The notes: a model not told the origin generated them from the sequence alone. 64,000 nucleotides of DNA from Leptospiraceae bacterium (GCA_022402465.1 JAKRSH010000028.1:62001-126000); one strand, 5' to 3'. Numbered from the stretch's first letter, positions 1 through 9,619 are shown. Program-made: numbers and translations.

Positions 1-146
1 AGCGGAGTAACTCAATTTATATCATTTGGGCAAAATGATTTTGAGACTCTCCATTTCCTTATTCTAATTTCATAATTTAAAAATTGCCCAAGAATTTTTC
101 TTTTCGCATTCAATGATCAAGGCTATTCCACCTTACATTTAAATAT

Positions 147-181
147 AGAATCCCAAAGAAAGATAATTTCTCTGGGATTCT
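147..181 (-). terminator. Probable terminator hairpin downstream of ahcY
   Basis: AGAATCCCA (147-155) and TGGGATTCT (173-181) form a perfect 9-bp stem, extended inside by GAAA/TTTC around a GATAA loop. It lies 20 bp past the ahcY stop codon. On the minus strand it is followed only by an A/T-rich stretch and not a clean T-run, so it is either a weak intrinsic terminator or a 3'-end stabilising hairpin. The rest of 1-200 shows no gene. Confidence 0.55.
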
Positions 182-200
182 CAGCAAAACTCGCTACTTC

Positions 201-1520
201 TTAGTAACGATAATGCTCTGGCTTGAATGGGCCTTCAGGATTGATACCTAAGTAATCCGCTTGTTTTTTGTTCAAATGAGTGAGTCTTACACCTAGGTTT
301 TCTAGATGGAAGGCTGCAACTTTTTCATCCAAATGCTTAGGAAGTCTATAAACTCCTAATTCATATTTATTCGTCCAAAGTTCAATTTGAGCCAATACTT
401 GGTTAGAGAAAGAAGTTGACATTACGAAAGATGGGTGGCCTGTAGCGCATCCAAGATTTACAAGTCTACCCTCAGCTAATACAAGAATATATTTACCATC
501 TGGGAAAGTATATTTATCAACTTGTGGTTTAATCTCAGTTTTAGTTACATCTTTTGCAGCATTCAATTGAGCCATTTGGATCTCTGTATCAAAATGTCCG
601 ATATTACAAAGAATCGCTCCACTTTTCATAGCTTTCATATGCTCAAAAGTAATGATGTCATCATTTCCAGTAGCAGTTACAACTATGTCAGCTTGCTCAA
701 TAATATCTTCAACTCGTAGAACTTGGTAACCTTCCATACATGCTTGAAGAGCGCAGATTGGATCAACTTCTGTTACTACAACTCGTGCACCAAAATTTCT
801 AAGTGACGCAGCCGAACCTTTTCCAACATCTCCATAACCACAAACGATACAAAGCTTACCAGCTAACATTACATCTGTAGCTCTTTTGATACCATCAGCA
901 AGTGACTCACGGCAACCATAGAGGTTATCAAATTTTGATTTAGTTACTGAATCATTTACATTGATTGCTGGAACTTTCAATTCACCTTTCTTCATCATTT
1001 TCATGAGAGCCATTACGCCAGTTGTAGTCTCTTCTGAGATTCCTCTTACATCTTTAAGAAGTTCTGGGTATTTGGTATGCATTACATGAGTCAGGTCACC
1101 ACCATCGTCAAGAATCATATTTGGACCAGTTCCATTCTCATCAAAATAAATTGTCTGCTCAAGGCACCACCAATATTCTTCTTCCGTTTCACCCTTCCAT
1201 GCAAATACAGGAATCCCAGCTTTTGCGATAGCGGATGCCGCGTGGTCTTGAGTAGAGAAAATGTTACAAGAAGACCATCTGATTTCTGCACCTAACTCAA
1301 TTAATGTTTCAATGAGTACTGCTGTTTGAATAGTCATGTGAAGAGAACCAGCGATTCTTGCGCCTTTCAATGGCTTAGATGCTCCGTATTCTTTTCGAAT
1401 TCCCATAAGACCTGGCATTTCCTTCTCTGCGATCTCGATTTCTTTTCTTCCCCATTCAGCGAGAGATAGATCTTTCACCTTGTAAGGGAGTAAATTTGTT
1501 TTAGTTGCTGTTGCGGACAT
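201..1520 (-). CDS. ahcY: Adenosylhomocysteinase (S-adenosylhomocysteine hydrolase)
   Basis: Cytosolic, NAD-dependent enzyme that reversibly splits S-adenosylhomocysteine into adenosine and homocysteine, removing the product inhibitor of methyltransferases. The 439 residues cover the whole family. Visible signatures are the substrate-domain DDGGDLT, the [11 protein letters not shown] segment with catalytic Lys/Asp, the Rossmann [10 protein letters not shown], and the C-terminal GHPSFVMS and KPEHYRY tail. The ATG at 1520 has an excellent Shine-Dalgarno (AGGAGGA, 5-nt spacing) inside the end of the upstream ArsR-methyltransferase gene, which it overlaps by 20 bp, so the two are an operon. An ArsR-family repressor controlling the SAM cycle (SahR) is known in other bacteria; the arrangement here suggests similar logic. 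Confidence 0.97.
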   Translation of the reverse strand: MSATATKTNLLPYKVKDLSLAEWGRKEIEIAEKEMPGLMGIRKEYGASKPLKGARIAGSLHMTIQTAVLIETLIELGAEIRWSSCNIFSTQDHAASAIAKAGIPVFAWKGETEEEYWWCLEQTIYFDENGTGPNMILDDGGDLTHVMHTKYPELLKDVRGISEETTTGVMALMKMMKKGELKVPAINVNDSVTKSKFDNLYGCRESLADGIKRATDVMLAGKLCIVCGYGDVGKGSAASLRNFGARVVVTEVDPICALQACMEGYQVLRVEDIIEQADIVVTATGNDDIITFEHMKAMKSGAILCNIGHFDTEIQMAQLNAAKDVTKTEIKPQVDKYTFPDGKYILVLAEGRLVNLGCATGHPSFVMSTSFSNQVLAQIELWTNKYELGVYRLPKHLDEKVAAFHLENLGVRLTHLNKKQADYLGINPEGPFKPEHYRY

Positions 1521-2514
1521 GGTAGTCCTCCTTTTTTGTTGCTTTAATAAATAAAATTTTAAAAACAGTGTTAGTTGAGACAGAATCTCGTTCGATTAAT
1601 TCAAATCCATATGTCTTTAACCAAGATTGGATTAGGTCGGGCTCGAATCCCATCCAGAGGTCAGCGTATTTTTCTCTCATGAATTCTTGGTTGTGCTTAA
1701 CTAGATCTACTAGACAAAATGTACCGCCTAACTTTAAGACTCTATTGATTTCTTCCAAGACTTTGGGCGGATGGGAAACATGGTGTAAGACCATAGATGC
1801 TACAACTGAATCTGCAGTGTTATCATCAACCGGCAATTGCTCTAATTGTGCTTGTAGAATCTCAACTTTAGAGTTACCAAAAAATTCCTTACGGGCAACT
1901 TCAACCATTTTCGTGGATGAATCAAGCCCAATAACTTTATTGGATTTGGACAATAAGTAAGGGATAAGGCCCCCAGGTCCGCAGCCAAGATCCAGCAGTC
2001 GTTCTGAATTGCCTGGTAGAGAAGAAAGAATTCTATCTCTATAGATTTTGGGATCCAAAACTTCTTCTTGGACTTTTTCCCAATTCTGACCGAGGTCATC
2101 AAAGAATTCTCTGCTTAAATTTTCTCGATTTTGTAAGCTGATGCTCATGTTTCGTTGGTCGACTTCACGAAATGGAAGATCTTCCTTATAGGAAAGTATA
2201 AGTTGCACCAAATCGTATGAAAAATATTTAGCTGAGTTACGGAGGGAATAGTAAACCCAAGAGCCTTCTCGCCTAGAACTTAAAAGCCCCGCATCTGTGA
2301 GAATTTTCAAATGGCGAGATACCGATGATTGACCCATGGAAAGAATATCAACAATCTCGTTTACAGAAAAATCAGCGTAAGATAGGATATGTATTATACG
2401 AACGCGGGTTTCGTCAGAAACAGATTTAAATGCCTTCATTAGGGCATTCTCTGATTGGGAAACCAAGCTAGGTGTGGGCAGCAAGGTTTCTGTTTCTGTT
2501 CGTAGGAAATCCAT
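1501..2514 (-). CDS. ArsR-type regulator fused to SAM-dependent methyltransferase
   Basis: A two-domain, 337-residue protein. Residues about 25-110 are an ArsR winged helix (recognition region around [22 protein letters not shown]). No obvious paired-Cys metal site of classical ArsR proteins is seen there. Residues about 165-300 are a class I methyltransferase with motif [11 protein letters not shown] and a downstream VASMVLHHV segment. It lies directly upstream of, and overlaps, ahcY, so the likely ligand is SAM or SAH rather than a metal (inference). The start at 2514 has no visible Shine-Dalgarno and lies about 3 nt from the predicted transcription start, implying near-leaderless translation. 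The alternative is the Met at residue 26 (2439), directly before the conserved ArsR fold. Probably autoregulated through the palindromes at 2527-2546. Confidence 0.88.
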   Translation of the reverse strand: MDFLRTETETLLPTPSLVSQSENALMKAFKSVSDETRVRIIHILSYADFSVNEIVDILSMGQSSVSRHLKILTDAGLLSSRREGSWVYYSLRNSAKYFSYDLVQLILSYKEDLPFREVDQRNMSISLQNRENLSREFFDDLGQNWEKVQEEVLDPKIYRDRILSSLPGNSERLLDLGCGPGGLIPYLLSKSNKVIGLDSSTKMVEVARKEFFGNSKVEILQAQLEQLPVDDNTADSVVASMVLHHVSHPPKVLEEINRVLKLGGTFCLVDLVKHNQEFMREKYADLWMGFEPDLIQSWLKTYGFELIERDSVSTNTVFKILFIKATKKEDYHVRNSN

Positions 2515-2523
2515 CTAGATTTC

Positions 2524-2552
2524 AACATATCTAGATATCTCGATATTGTCAA
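2524..2552 (-). promoter_or_regulatory. Promoter with palindromic operator for the ArsR-MT/ahcY operon
   Basis: On the minus strand TTGACA (2552-2547) and TATGTT (2529-2524) are separated by 17 bp. That spacer and the start of the -10 are occupied by two overlapping 12-mers: ATATCTAGATAT (2527-2538, perfect palindrome) and ATATCTCGATAT (2535-2546, one mismatch in the symmetry). A dimeric ArsR-type repressor bound here would cover the promoter. The divergent gene at 2559 starts only 7 bp beyond the -35, so it may be affected too. Positions are seen directly; function is inferred. Confidence 0.65.
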
Positions 2553-2558
2553 CTTTAA

Positions 2559-3335
2559 ATGAAACGTTTACTTTCAATTTTCATCTCACTCGGATCCTTT
2601 TGGATCTTATCCTATAGTTTATGGAAAATTGCCAATTCCTGGGGCACATTTTGGGCTTTTATGAACTTTATTCCCTTGAGTGTAGCCATTTCTATTCTTT
2701 CAGGAATCATCCTTAAATATGTAAAATTAGAGGATCGTATTGGACCGATAATCGGGCTCTCAATTTTAACAGGAATCTTTGGTGCAATGAGCATTAATCC
2801 CCTCAAAGAAGCATTTCTTTTGAAAGTGGACTCAAGCGCTGTAAGTCTATTGTATCCAAAATCGGAATTGGTACCTTATCCTGGCTATATAAACTTAAAA
2901 TCCTTATCTCTCTGCGACAATAGTGATTTATACTCTCAAATTCTTTGGGATTTGGTTAAAAGGGGCATGAAAATGAAAGACAATGATAACACTTACTATG
3001 GATACGATGCTGCCTTGCCTTTGAAAATCCAAGGGAAGGAAACTTCCATCCTTTTGTATTTTGAGACTGTAGGATATGGCGAAGTGAATCCGCCTAGCCA
3101 GCCAACAGAAAAAGAATGGGTTAAGTATTGTAAAGAGAAAATTTCTTGGGTAAAAATTCTCAAAGATTCAAACAACAGAAACGCAAAATTTGTTCGCAAA
3201 TCCTTTCCAGACGAATTAAACAAACTCATTTATGTCAACTCCACTTCGCCTACTTTCGATCGCTGGGCATGGAGTATAGGTTTTGGAATTTTGATTCTTT
3301 TGAATTTGAGACAAGCGATTTTTGTTAAAGATTAA
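2559..3335 (+). CDS. Hypothetical membrane protein
   Basis: 258 residues, not recognised. It has three hydrophobic segments near the N-terminus (about 5-25, 33-52, 60-85), a large hydrophilic domain (about 90-235) and a final transmembrane helix (about 236-252, WSIGFGILILLNLRQ). The likely topology is a membrane-anchored domain outside the cytoplasm. The ATG is 44 bp from the start of the divergent ArsR-methyltransferase gene, and no Shine-Dalgarno is visible. No functional assignment. Confidence 0.75.
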   Translation: MKRLLSIFISLGSFWILSYSLWKIANSWGTFWAFMNFIPLSVAISILSGIILKYVKLEDRIGPIIGLSILTGIFGAMSINPLKEAFLLKVDSSAVSLLYPKSELVPYPGYINLKSLSLCDNSDLYSQILWDLVKRGMKMKDNDNTYYGYDAALPLKIQGKETSILLYFETVGYGEVNPPSQPTEKEWVKYCKEKISWVKILKDSNNRNAKFVRKSFPDELNKLIYVNSTSPTFDRWAWSIGFGILILLNLRQAIFVKD

Positions 3336-3465
3336 AATTCAATTTATTTTTTGTCTTATTTCCTTGGAAGTTCCTAAGAAAAATAGAAAACTACTTTTTA
3401 AAAAAGGAATGGTCTGCTTCAGCGAAGCTTGCTAGTTTGGTGAAATTCCGCCATCTTCTTTATGG

Positions 3466-4068
3466 ATGGCTAGAGGTAAAAACCCCTTGGCATTTGTTAG
3501 ACATATACAACCATCAATCAAACTATTAATCATACTCATATCTCTAACTTTTATACATTGCACAACCTCAACGAAATACCTTTCTGAAGAAGACACAAGA
3601 CCTTCTGCTGAATGGGGACCTTTTGAACTAAAAGCAACCATCCATACAATGGCAACTGAGATCAGTGCTTTCTTAAAAGAGCAGGATCCAAAAGCCATAC
3701 TAGCAATTTCCAGAATGGAAAACCAAAGTTCAGAACACATTGAACCTGAGATGATAACCAGAGAGCTTATATCGAAATTAATCTTTAACAAAGTAAAATT
3801 CATTGACCGCTCTAAACGAGAAGAAGCGGTCTCAGAAAGTATTTTTGGAAAACAAGGAATAACCAAAGAAAGTAAGGATTTAAAATTAGAAACTGCTGAT
3901 TATGTGTTAGATGGAGTTGTTCTTGACAATGTTCGTTACGTCGATACGAAGAAAATTCAATACATCATCGTTAGTTTTCAAATGACAAAACTTTCCTCAG
4001 GTCTCATAGTATGGCAAGGCGAGCAAAAATTTCTAAAAGAGTCTAAATCCCCTTTAGTAAAATGGTAG
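3466..4068 (+). CDS. LpoB-like lipoprotein (penicillin-binding protein activator family)
   Basis: 200 residues with an N-terminal hydrophobic stretch ending in a lipobox-like LTFIHC, so probably a lipoprotein with its mature Cys near residue 32. The rest matches the LpoB-like pattern: ILAISRMENQSSEHI, then a helix with ELISKLIFNKVKFIDRS, later ADYVLDGVVLDNVRYVD and a strand ending in GLIVWQGEQKF. In Enterobacteria LpoB stimulates PBP1b from the outer membrane; in spirochaetes the family is present but its target is not established. The n-region before the hydrophobic core is long, so a later start is possible but no better ATG is seen. Confidence 0.75.
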   Translation: MARGKNPLAFVRHIQPSIKLLIILISLTFIHCTTSTKYLSEEDTRPSAEWGPFELKATIHTMATEISAFLKEQDPKAILAISRMENQSSEHIEPEMITRELISKLIFNKVKFIDRSKREEAVSESIFGKQGITKESKDLKLETADYVLDGVVLDNVRYVDTKKIQYIIVSFQMTKLSSGLIVWQGEQKFLKESKSPLVKW

Positions 4069-4154
4069 AAGAGAATTTGATCCAATATATTTTTTTATAT
4101 ATTGAATCAACCTATCGCTCATTTAACTGAATTGTTCCAAAAAACTATGTTCAT

Positions 4155-5456
4155 TTACTTCCTGCCATCTGGGTAGAAATAAAAATCTAGCACTGATTCT
4201 TTATTAGGCGAATTCACTTTCGTAGGTGCGATTTGTTTACGAGATTCATGGAATTGAACTGATGGAGAAAGTTCTTGATTTGAAGAGCCTACCCAAATAT
4301 AATCGGGTAGATAACGAACATATCGATAGCTTTGGGCAACATTTGCTGTATTTACAATATCTTGTTTGGCAGAATCAATAGATTTCGAAGCTATCTCTGC
4401 ACCCTTTTGTAGTCCAGCAATCAAGACTACAAGTCCAACTGCTGATAGATCCGATGAGTTTGCCTCTGTTCCTAAGTAAATCAAACCTCCTCCAACTGCT
4501 ATTCCTAAAACCCCAACTGTAATCCCTAAGGCAACACCGCCTGTTGCAACTGCTGTGTTCTTTACTATACTAAGAGCCATTTTCTGACCATACTTAGAAT
4601 CCTGAATGAGTTCATTGATTGCATTATCTCTTTCTAAATGCCTTTCATACCATGCCTTTGAATTGGATGTAATTCCAAAAGAAATTAGCTTACCTTTTTC
4701 ATCTCTTAACTCAATCTTGGATTCTAAACCCTTGGAATTAAATTTTAAATCTCGAAAACCTCTTACAACATTCCATTCCAATTTGGGATCCCATATTGGC
4801 TCTCTACCTGGATAGCCTAAAACAAGGATCATCTTTTTAGGTGGAGCTTTCATCAAAGAAAGTTGCCAGGCCCATGTCATAGATTTATCCATGTAGTATG
4901 CCTTTCTGTATTCGACACGTGCCTCCTCCCAATGATCTACGCATCTCCACATAGATGCTAGAAATATTCTTAATATTGGATCATCGAATGGACCTTCATG
5001 GCTCCACTCTCCACCCAAAAAGTGAGAAACTTTTCTTATATGAATAAGGGCTTTTTCTTTATCACCTAACATTATATTGCCCCAACTAAGCAATAGATGC
5101 ATCCATATGATTTCATGTTCGGATGCATAGTAACCATCTGGAGTATCTGCGTAGAAAAAATCTTTAAGCTCACGAGAAACCTTATATCGAACTCGTTCTT
5201 CCATTTTCTCAGCAAACCATTCTAATTTTTTAATCTCTGGTTTGCCTTGGAGAAGATTGAGATAGGTCTTTTCTAATGTTGTTATGAAAGCACCGTCTTC
5301 TCCCTTAGGAAAAACTTCTAGTGCTGTTTCTAAATCCTGCTCTGAAAGACTTTTAGTTGTTGGATAGTAATCATAAGACTTATTATAAACAGTGCTGCAA
5401 GATACTAAATATAAACTAGCTAAGAGAAATATATGAATACTCAGGATTACCCCCAT
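4155..5456 (-). CDS. Lipoprotein with helical-repeat domain and glycine-rich segment
   Basis: 433 residues. The N-terminus has a signal peptide and lipobox (LYLVSCS). An alpha-helical, TPR-like region follows (about 40-200, including WMHLLLSWGNIMLGDKEKALIHIRKV), then a glycine/alanine-rich hydrophobic stretch around residues 295-345 (GGVALGITVGVLGIAVGGG) that could insert in a membrane. The general plan resembles the uncharacterised COG3014-type lipoproteins. The start is 1 bp after the stop of the GT-C-like gene at 5458, so they are co-transcribed. Confidence 0.7.
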   Translation of the reverse strand: MGVILSIHIFLLASLYLVSCSTVYNKSYDYYPTTKSLSEQDLETALEVFPKGEDGAFITTLEKTYLNLLQGKPEIKKLEWFAEKMEERVRYKVSRELKDFFYADTPDGYYASEHEIIWMHLLLSWGNIMLGDKEKALIHIRKVSHFLGGEWSHEGPFDDPILRIFLASMWRCVDHWEEARVEYRKAYYMDKSMTWAWQLSLMKAPPKKMILVLGYPGREPIWDPKLEWNVVRGFRDLKFNSKGLESKIELRDEKGKLISFGITSNSKAWYERHLERDNAINELIQDSKYGQKMALSIVKNTAVATGGVALGITVGVLGIAVGGGLIYLGTEANSSDLSAVGLVVLIAGLQKGAEIASKSIDSAKQDIVNTANVAQSYRYVRYLPDYIWVGSSNQELSPSVQFHESRKQIAPTKVNSPNKESVLDFYFYPDGRK

Positions 5457-5457
5457 C

Positions 5458-7467
5458 TTACTTTACGGAAGTATGGATGATATTGTACTGGGTAAGACAG
5501 TATTCTTTGGAAGGATGTTCCACACGAGAGTGAATTTCCAACTTTGTTTTTAATTTGTCTGATCTTGTTCGGATTTTTTCTTGAAGAAATGGATCCTCAC
5601 AAATCGGAGAAATTTCTACAAGGCTATCGAAGTCATCCCAGGTTTTAATATTGTACTTATGATCATTCCGTATTATATAACTTTTATAGCGACTCATTCG
5701 AATAAGAACATCAATTTCGGAAGCAAGTAGTCTGCCTTCCTTATCAAAATGAATATCTTCATGAAATCCATTTATTAAAATTAGATTCTTGTCTAATGGA
5801 AGTTGAGCACTAATCCATCTAGCTGGCTCAAAAATATTCGCATCTTCTCCTCTAAGACAATAGTATCTTGTTTCACTATAGGACTTTGTCCAAAAGCCTC
5901 TATCATTTGCAAATAAACCTACACTGACTAGAAATGCAATAGCTGCTATGACTTGCCAAGCTCTTTGTAATTTCTTGCTTCTATAGAAAATAGATTCCTG
6001 CATAGGTCTTATAATCCATAGACTTGTTAGTAAAGACAAACAAGGTATAAATTGCAAAACATATCTTTGTTGCTTGTTGGGAGTCGTAATCTCTAAAATG
6101 AATATTTGAAAAAAAAGAATTAGCGTCAAACCAACTAAAGGATCTTTGAATATTCTAAATGGGCCAATTTCCAAGTCCTTTAAGCGACCAGATAAATTTT
6201 TAGACCAAGATAAATCTGATTCAGAAATATTTCTTGGTTCTTGCATTCTAATAGATTCTTGAGATTTTTTGGAAATAAATTGTTGTCTAAGCCATATTAA
6301 TATAGAAATTACAGCAAAGAATATCATAATTCGAATCGCCCAAGGACTATCAAAAACTGCCTGAGGTAAAAATATATCACCCGATGGAGATGCTATCAGA
6401 CTATAAAAAAAGCTTTTTGTGAATTTGTTAACAATATTAGATGCACCAATAAGGCTAGTTACACGGTCAGGGTTCAAATAAATCCAAAATAGGGATGGCA
6501 TTATTCCTAATATATAAATTGCTCTAAGACTCGATGGAATAATTTTTCTTAATGGAAGCTTTTGTTTCCAAAGAAAATAATTGAAATCCAAAAAGAGTGG
6601 TAGTGTAAGATAATAATACATCAATTTATAAATGCGTAGGTTGGCATCAATAAGACCCAATTTCTTGGCAAAAGGTAAACCTAATAAACCAACTAGAATA
6701 AGTATGAGAAAGAATCTACGAATTCCTTTGTAGTGACTTACTAAGGCATGCTCAACTAGGCGAAATATTCCACTGGGCGACCTTAGGCTTTCCATTATAG
6801 TAAGTGCTATAAAAAGCATGAGACCGTAGGGGTATTTTGTGAAAAAGAAAAATAAAAGAGAAATTCCTAAACCCCATTTTAACCTAGAAGTGATTTCTGC
6901 CTTACATAAATAAATTTGGTAGAGATAATAAAAACACCAAATGGATGCAAACATAGCCTGGGTCTCAAGCATAGATGACAAACTATAAGCTGGAACTTCG
7001 AATGTATGAATTAAGAATCCTAGGCTCACTATAGTAATCAAACCTGCATATAGAAGATTCTTTGTGATAGAATAGGATACGATTGCTATAGATAGGAAGG
7101 TAAATGCTAAGAACGCAAGACCGAGAAAAGAATCTTCTAATATGACAGAGTAACCTGTTGGAATATAAAGAAGCATTAGTGTAATAAAAGAACGAAGAGG
7201 TGGCCAAGTTGGTGCTTCAAAAAAAGGTAGGATAGCAGAGTACCATCTGCCCAAATGGAAGTCAGAATATTGGTCCAACACCGTCACTAACCTAATGTTC
7301 TCGTCCCAACTCATGACATCCTGGTTTGGGCAATTTTCTAAAAAGTACGACCAAGCAATATCAAAAAAGTAATAGGAGCTAATAAATGCTAATGCAAAGA
7401 GCATAGATCCGAGAAAGAAATCTAAAGACTTTGATGAGAGGTAAGATTTTTCAAATATATTTTTCAT
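5458..7467 (-). CDS. GT-C-like polytopic membrane protein, putative glycosyltransferase
   Basis: 669 residues with roughly ten or more transmembrane helices. After the first helix comes an acidic loop (SWDENIRLVTVLDQ), the position at which GT-C enzymes of the PMT/ArnT type carry their catalytic Asp/Glu, followed by a PTWPPLRS motif. The C-terminal ~120 residues form a soluble domain, also typical. These enzymes use lipid-phosphate sugars outside the membrane; donor and acceptor are unknown here. It heads a two-gene operon with the lipoprotein at 4155-5456 and is divergent from the lipoprotein at 7524. Confidence 0.7.
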   Translation of the reverse strand: MKNIFEKSYLSSKSLDFFLGSMLFALAFISSYYFFDIAWSYFLENCPNQDVMSWDENIRLVTVLDQYSDFHLGRWYSAILPFFEAPTWPPLRSFITLMLLYIPTGYSVILEDSFLGLAFLAFTFLSIAIVSYSITKNLLYAGLITIVSLGFLIHTFEVPAYSLSSMLETQAMFASIWCFYYLYQIYLCKAEITSRLKWGLGISLLFFFFTKYPYGLMLFIALTIMESLRSPSGIFRLVEHALVSHYKGIRRFFLILILVGLLGLPFAKKLGLIDANLRIYKLMYYYLTLPLFLDFNYFLWKQKLPLRKIIPSSLRAIYILGIMPSLFWIYLNPDRVTSLIGASNIVNKFTKSFFYSLIASPSGDIFLPQAVFDSPWAIRIMIFFAVISILIWLRQQFISKKSQESIRMQEPRNISESDLSWSKNLSGRLKDLEIGPFRIFKDPLVGLTLILFFQIFILEITTPNKQQRYVLQFIPCLSLLTSLWIIRPMQESIFYRSKKLQRAWQVIAAIAFLVSVGLFANDRGFWTKSYSETRYYCLRGEDANIFEPARWISAQLPLDKNLILINGFHEDIHFDKEGRLLASEIDVLIRMSRYKSYIIRNDHKYNIKTWDDFDSLVEISPICEDPFLQEKIRTRSDKLKTKLEIHSRVEHPSKEYCLTQYNIIHTSVK

Positions 7468-7523
7468 TGACCCAGACTTTTATAAACATTTTTTGGAGGG
7501 ATACTATAGGAATCTTCCACGAT

Positions 7524-7877
7524 ATGAAAAATTTATTTACCCTGTTTTTCTTGGCTAGCCTTTTAACACAATGTGCTACCTCGAATGCAGGAATTGCAAC
7601 AAGCAACATTCCCATTACTGACCAACAATACACAGTGATCGGTCCTATTGAGAAATCGGATTATTGGTTTACCTTTGATATTGCGGTCATAGGTTTCCCT
7701 CTTACCAAGCCACCTATGGATCAATTGGTAAAAGCCTGCCTTCAGGAATCTGGTGCTGATGCTCTTATTAATATTCAATATTGGAATGATAAGAGCATAA
7801 TTTTTTTTGTGACTCTAAACAGAATTGGGCTTAGAGCAGAGGCTATTAAATTTCAAAATGATCCTAAGAAAAAATGA
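7524..7877 (+). CDS. Small lipoprotein, TRL-like
   Basis: About 117 residues from ATG 7524. The upstream in-frame extension overlaps the divergent gene and is not needed. The start gives a compact signal peptide with lipobox (FLASLLTQC). The mature part has YTVIGPIEKSD, FGFP-like (VIGFPLTKPP), ESGADALINIQYW and a final beta-strand. The order resembles the TRL-like family of small exported proteins; the assignment is tentative. The next gene is a diverged paralogue (LINIQYW versus LIDIHYW). Confidence 0.7.
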   Translation: MKNLFTLFFLASLLTQCATSNAGIATSNIPITDQQYTVIGPIEKSDYWFTFDIAVIGFPLTKPPMDQLVKACLQESGADALINIQYWNDKSIIFFVTLNRIGLRAEAIKFQNDPKKK

Positions 7878-7878
7878 A

Positions 7879-8346
7879 ATGATCAGCTCTTCAACAGAGT
7901 GGAGCAAAAGAATTTTCTGTAATCTCATACAAAGAATAAAAATCCCACTAAGTACTTTTTTATGCACCTTTATACTCAGCCAATGTGCGGGAGCTCTTAT
8001 AGAGAAAGGTGGTCATACTCGGAGTTCTCATTTAACACAACAAGCTACTATCATTCGTAATTCCCAATATAAGATTCTAGAAACCTCATCGGGTGAATCA
8101 TCTACCTTGTTTTTGTTTGGACTCTTTCCTGTGACTAGTCCTTTGGATATAGAATATGCTATGAGCCAAGCTGTTCAAAAAATACCAGGCGGACAATCAC
8201 TTATAGATATACATTATTGGCAGGAGACGCATGTATTTTTTCCTTTAGGAACTGTTTCTGTATTAACTGTTGAAGGTAAGGTGATCAGTTATGAATCAAA
8301 CATAAGTGAGTTAGAGAAGTCTCTTAAGAAAGTTCCTCAAAGATAA
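7879..8346 (+). CDS. Small lipoprotein, paralogue of the preceding gene
   Basis: About 155 residues from ATG 7879, one base after the upstream stop; an in-frame ATG at 7858 would overlap the preceding gene. The signal segment ends in TFILSQCAG, a lipobox. Shared with the upstream protein are the ILETSSGESSTLFLFGLFP segment, the PLDIEYAMSQA helix and SLIDIHYW. Probable tandem duplication and co-transcription. Function unknown. The 220 bp that follow (8347-8566) contain no gene. Confidence 0.7.
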   Translation: MISSSTEWSKRIFCNLIQRIKIPLSTFLCTFILSQCAGALIEKGGHTRSSHLTQQATIIRNSQYKILETSSGESSTLFLFGLFPVTSPLDIEYAMSQAVQKIPGGQSLIDIHYWQETHVFFPLGTVSVLTVEGKVISYESNISELEKSLKKVPQR

Positions 8347-8566
8347 GTCTATCTATGAAAATCATTTTTGTATTAAAAATGCCAAACTGAGTACTAGACT
8401 CAAGTCTAATCATTGCTGGAGACTTTTTCCTAATTTTTATATCAATCTTACCTAAATCCAAAATATTCAATCTAGATTAATTGTTGTGAGAATTTACAAA
8501 TACAACAGTGTTTTAAAAGGCTTGGATTCATGATTTATTTAAGAAAAATGGTTTTTAGAGGGTATT

Positions 8567-9196
8567 ATGCAGACTTACGTAGATTTAGGTGAGACATTAA
8601 TTTTCGTCATTATGGGTTTCGCAAGTGTTCTTGCTCTTGCAGTTTTTGTAGAAAGATTGATTGTATATCGAAGAACGATATCAGAAAAATCGGAACATTT
8701 TTTACAAAATTTAACCATCTCTCTTCGCAAAAAAGATATCTCTGAAATAAAAGATCTAGTATCTCAATCAGAAGATACTGTCTATTCAAGATTCACATCC
8801 TTTACTATGGAACGCTTAGAAGAAAATCCAAATGGAATTCCAGTCCTTATGGAAGGAAAAATCATCTCAGAAAAAATCGAACTCGAGAAACGACTCCCTA
8901 TTTTAAATACCTTAGGCAATAATGCTCCCTTTATTGGTCTCTTGGGAACAGTTCTTGGAGTAATCAAAGCATTTTACAATTTAGGAACCCTAGGAAATAC
9001 GGGAGCTGAAGTTGTTATGCGATCCATTTCTACTGCCCTACTTGCAACTGCTGCAGGACTAGCAATTGCTATCCCTGTGGTTATGATTAATAACTTCTTC
9101 TCTCGAAAGATGAAAGTGATTCTAGCAAATCTAGAAATACTCAGCAGAGAATTTACAGGAAATTTCCTTAGTGGCTCAAAGAAGCAAAACCACTAA
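8567..9196 (+). CDS. exbB: MotA/TolQ/ExbB-family proton channel subunit
   Basis: 209 residues. The N-terminal transmembrane helix (about 8-28) is followed by a cytoplasmic region. Two more helices carry the family hallmarks: NNAPFIGLLGTVLGVIKAF (about 121-140) and ALLATAAGLAIAIPVVMINNFF. With ExbD it forms the proton-driven motor that energises TonB for outer-membrane transport. First gene of exbB-exbD-tonB; a GAGGG Shine-Dalgarno precedes the ATG. ExbB rather than TolQ is preferred because a TonB gene follows. Confidence 0.93.
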   Translation: MQTYVDLGETLIFVIMGFASVLALAVFVERLIVYRRTISEKSEHFLQNLTISLRKKDISEIKDLVSQSEDTVYSRFTSFTMERLEENPNGIPVLMEGKIISEKIELEKRLPILNTLGNNAPFIGLLGTVLGVIKAFYNLGTLGNTGAEVVMRSISTALLATAAGLAIAIPVVMINNFFSRKMKVILANLEILSREFTGNFLSGSKKQNH

Positions 9197-9215
9197 ACCA
9201 TAGGAGAAACTAGAT

Positions 9216-9617
9216 ATGGCAGTTCAAAGTGGCGGCGATGATGAGGAAATTGGAAATATAAACATTACTCCCATGGTGGATGTAATTTTAGTATTACTTG
9301 TAATTTTTATGGTTACAGCAAATTTCCTTAAGAAAGAATCCATCAATATCAATCTACCTAAGGTTGCAGCTGCGGATCCTAATATTGCAGAATCTAAGCA
9401 GATAGCTCTAACAAAAGATGGCAAGATCCTTTTTGAAGGAAATGAAACGAGTTTAGAAGGAATGATTCGGATCTTAGAAAGAGATGCAAAGCTACAACCT
9501 AATATGCGTTTGACTATTTCCGCAGATGAGAAGCTCCCTTACGGGCGAGTGACAGAGATTATGGGACAGGTGCGTAAGGCTGGTGTGACTCGAATTGCAC
9601 TATCAGTTAAAAAATAA
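9216..9617 (+). CDS. exbD: ExbD/TolR-family biopolymer transport protein
   Basis: 133 residues. It has the cytoplasmic N-terminal NINITPMVDVILVLLVIFMVT motif with the essential transmembrane Asp, then a periplasmic domain with LTISADEKLPYGRVTEIMG. Partner of the upstream ExbB, 19 bp away; tonB follows after 2 bp. Confidence 0.93.
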   Translation: MAVQSGGDDEEIGNINITPMVDVILVLLVIFMVTANFLKKESININLPKVAAADPNIAESKQIALTKDGKILFEGNETSLEGMIRILERDAKLQPNMRLTISADEKLPYGRVTEIMGQVRKAGVTRIALSVKK

Positions 9618-9619
9618 GT

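Noticed and set aside
1077-1295. Open frames opposite ahcY and many similar antisense frames elsewhere
   Set aside because: They overlap strongly conserved genes, lack ribosome sites and encode low-quality sequence.
8482-8507. Inverted repeat TGTTGT/ACAACA upstream of exbB as a Fur box
   Set aside because: Arms are only 6 bp, 14 bp apart, and do not match the Fur consensus; chance is likely in this A/T-rich gap.
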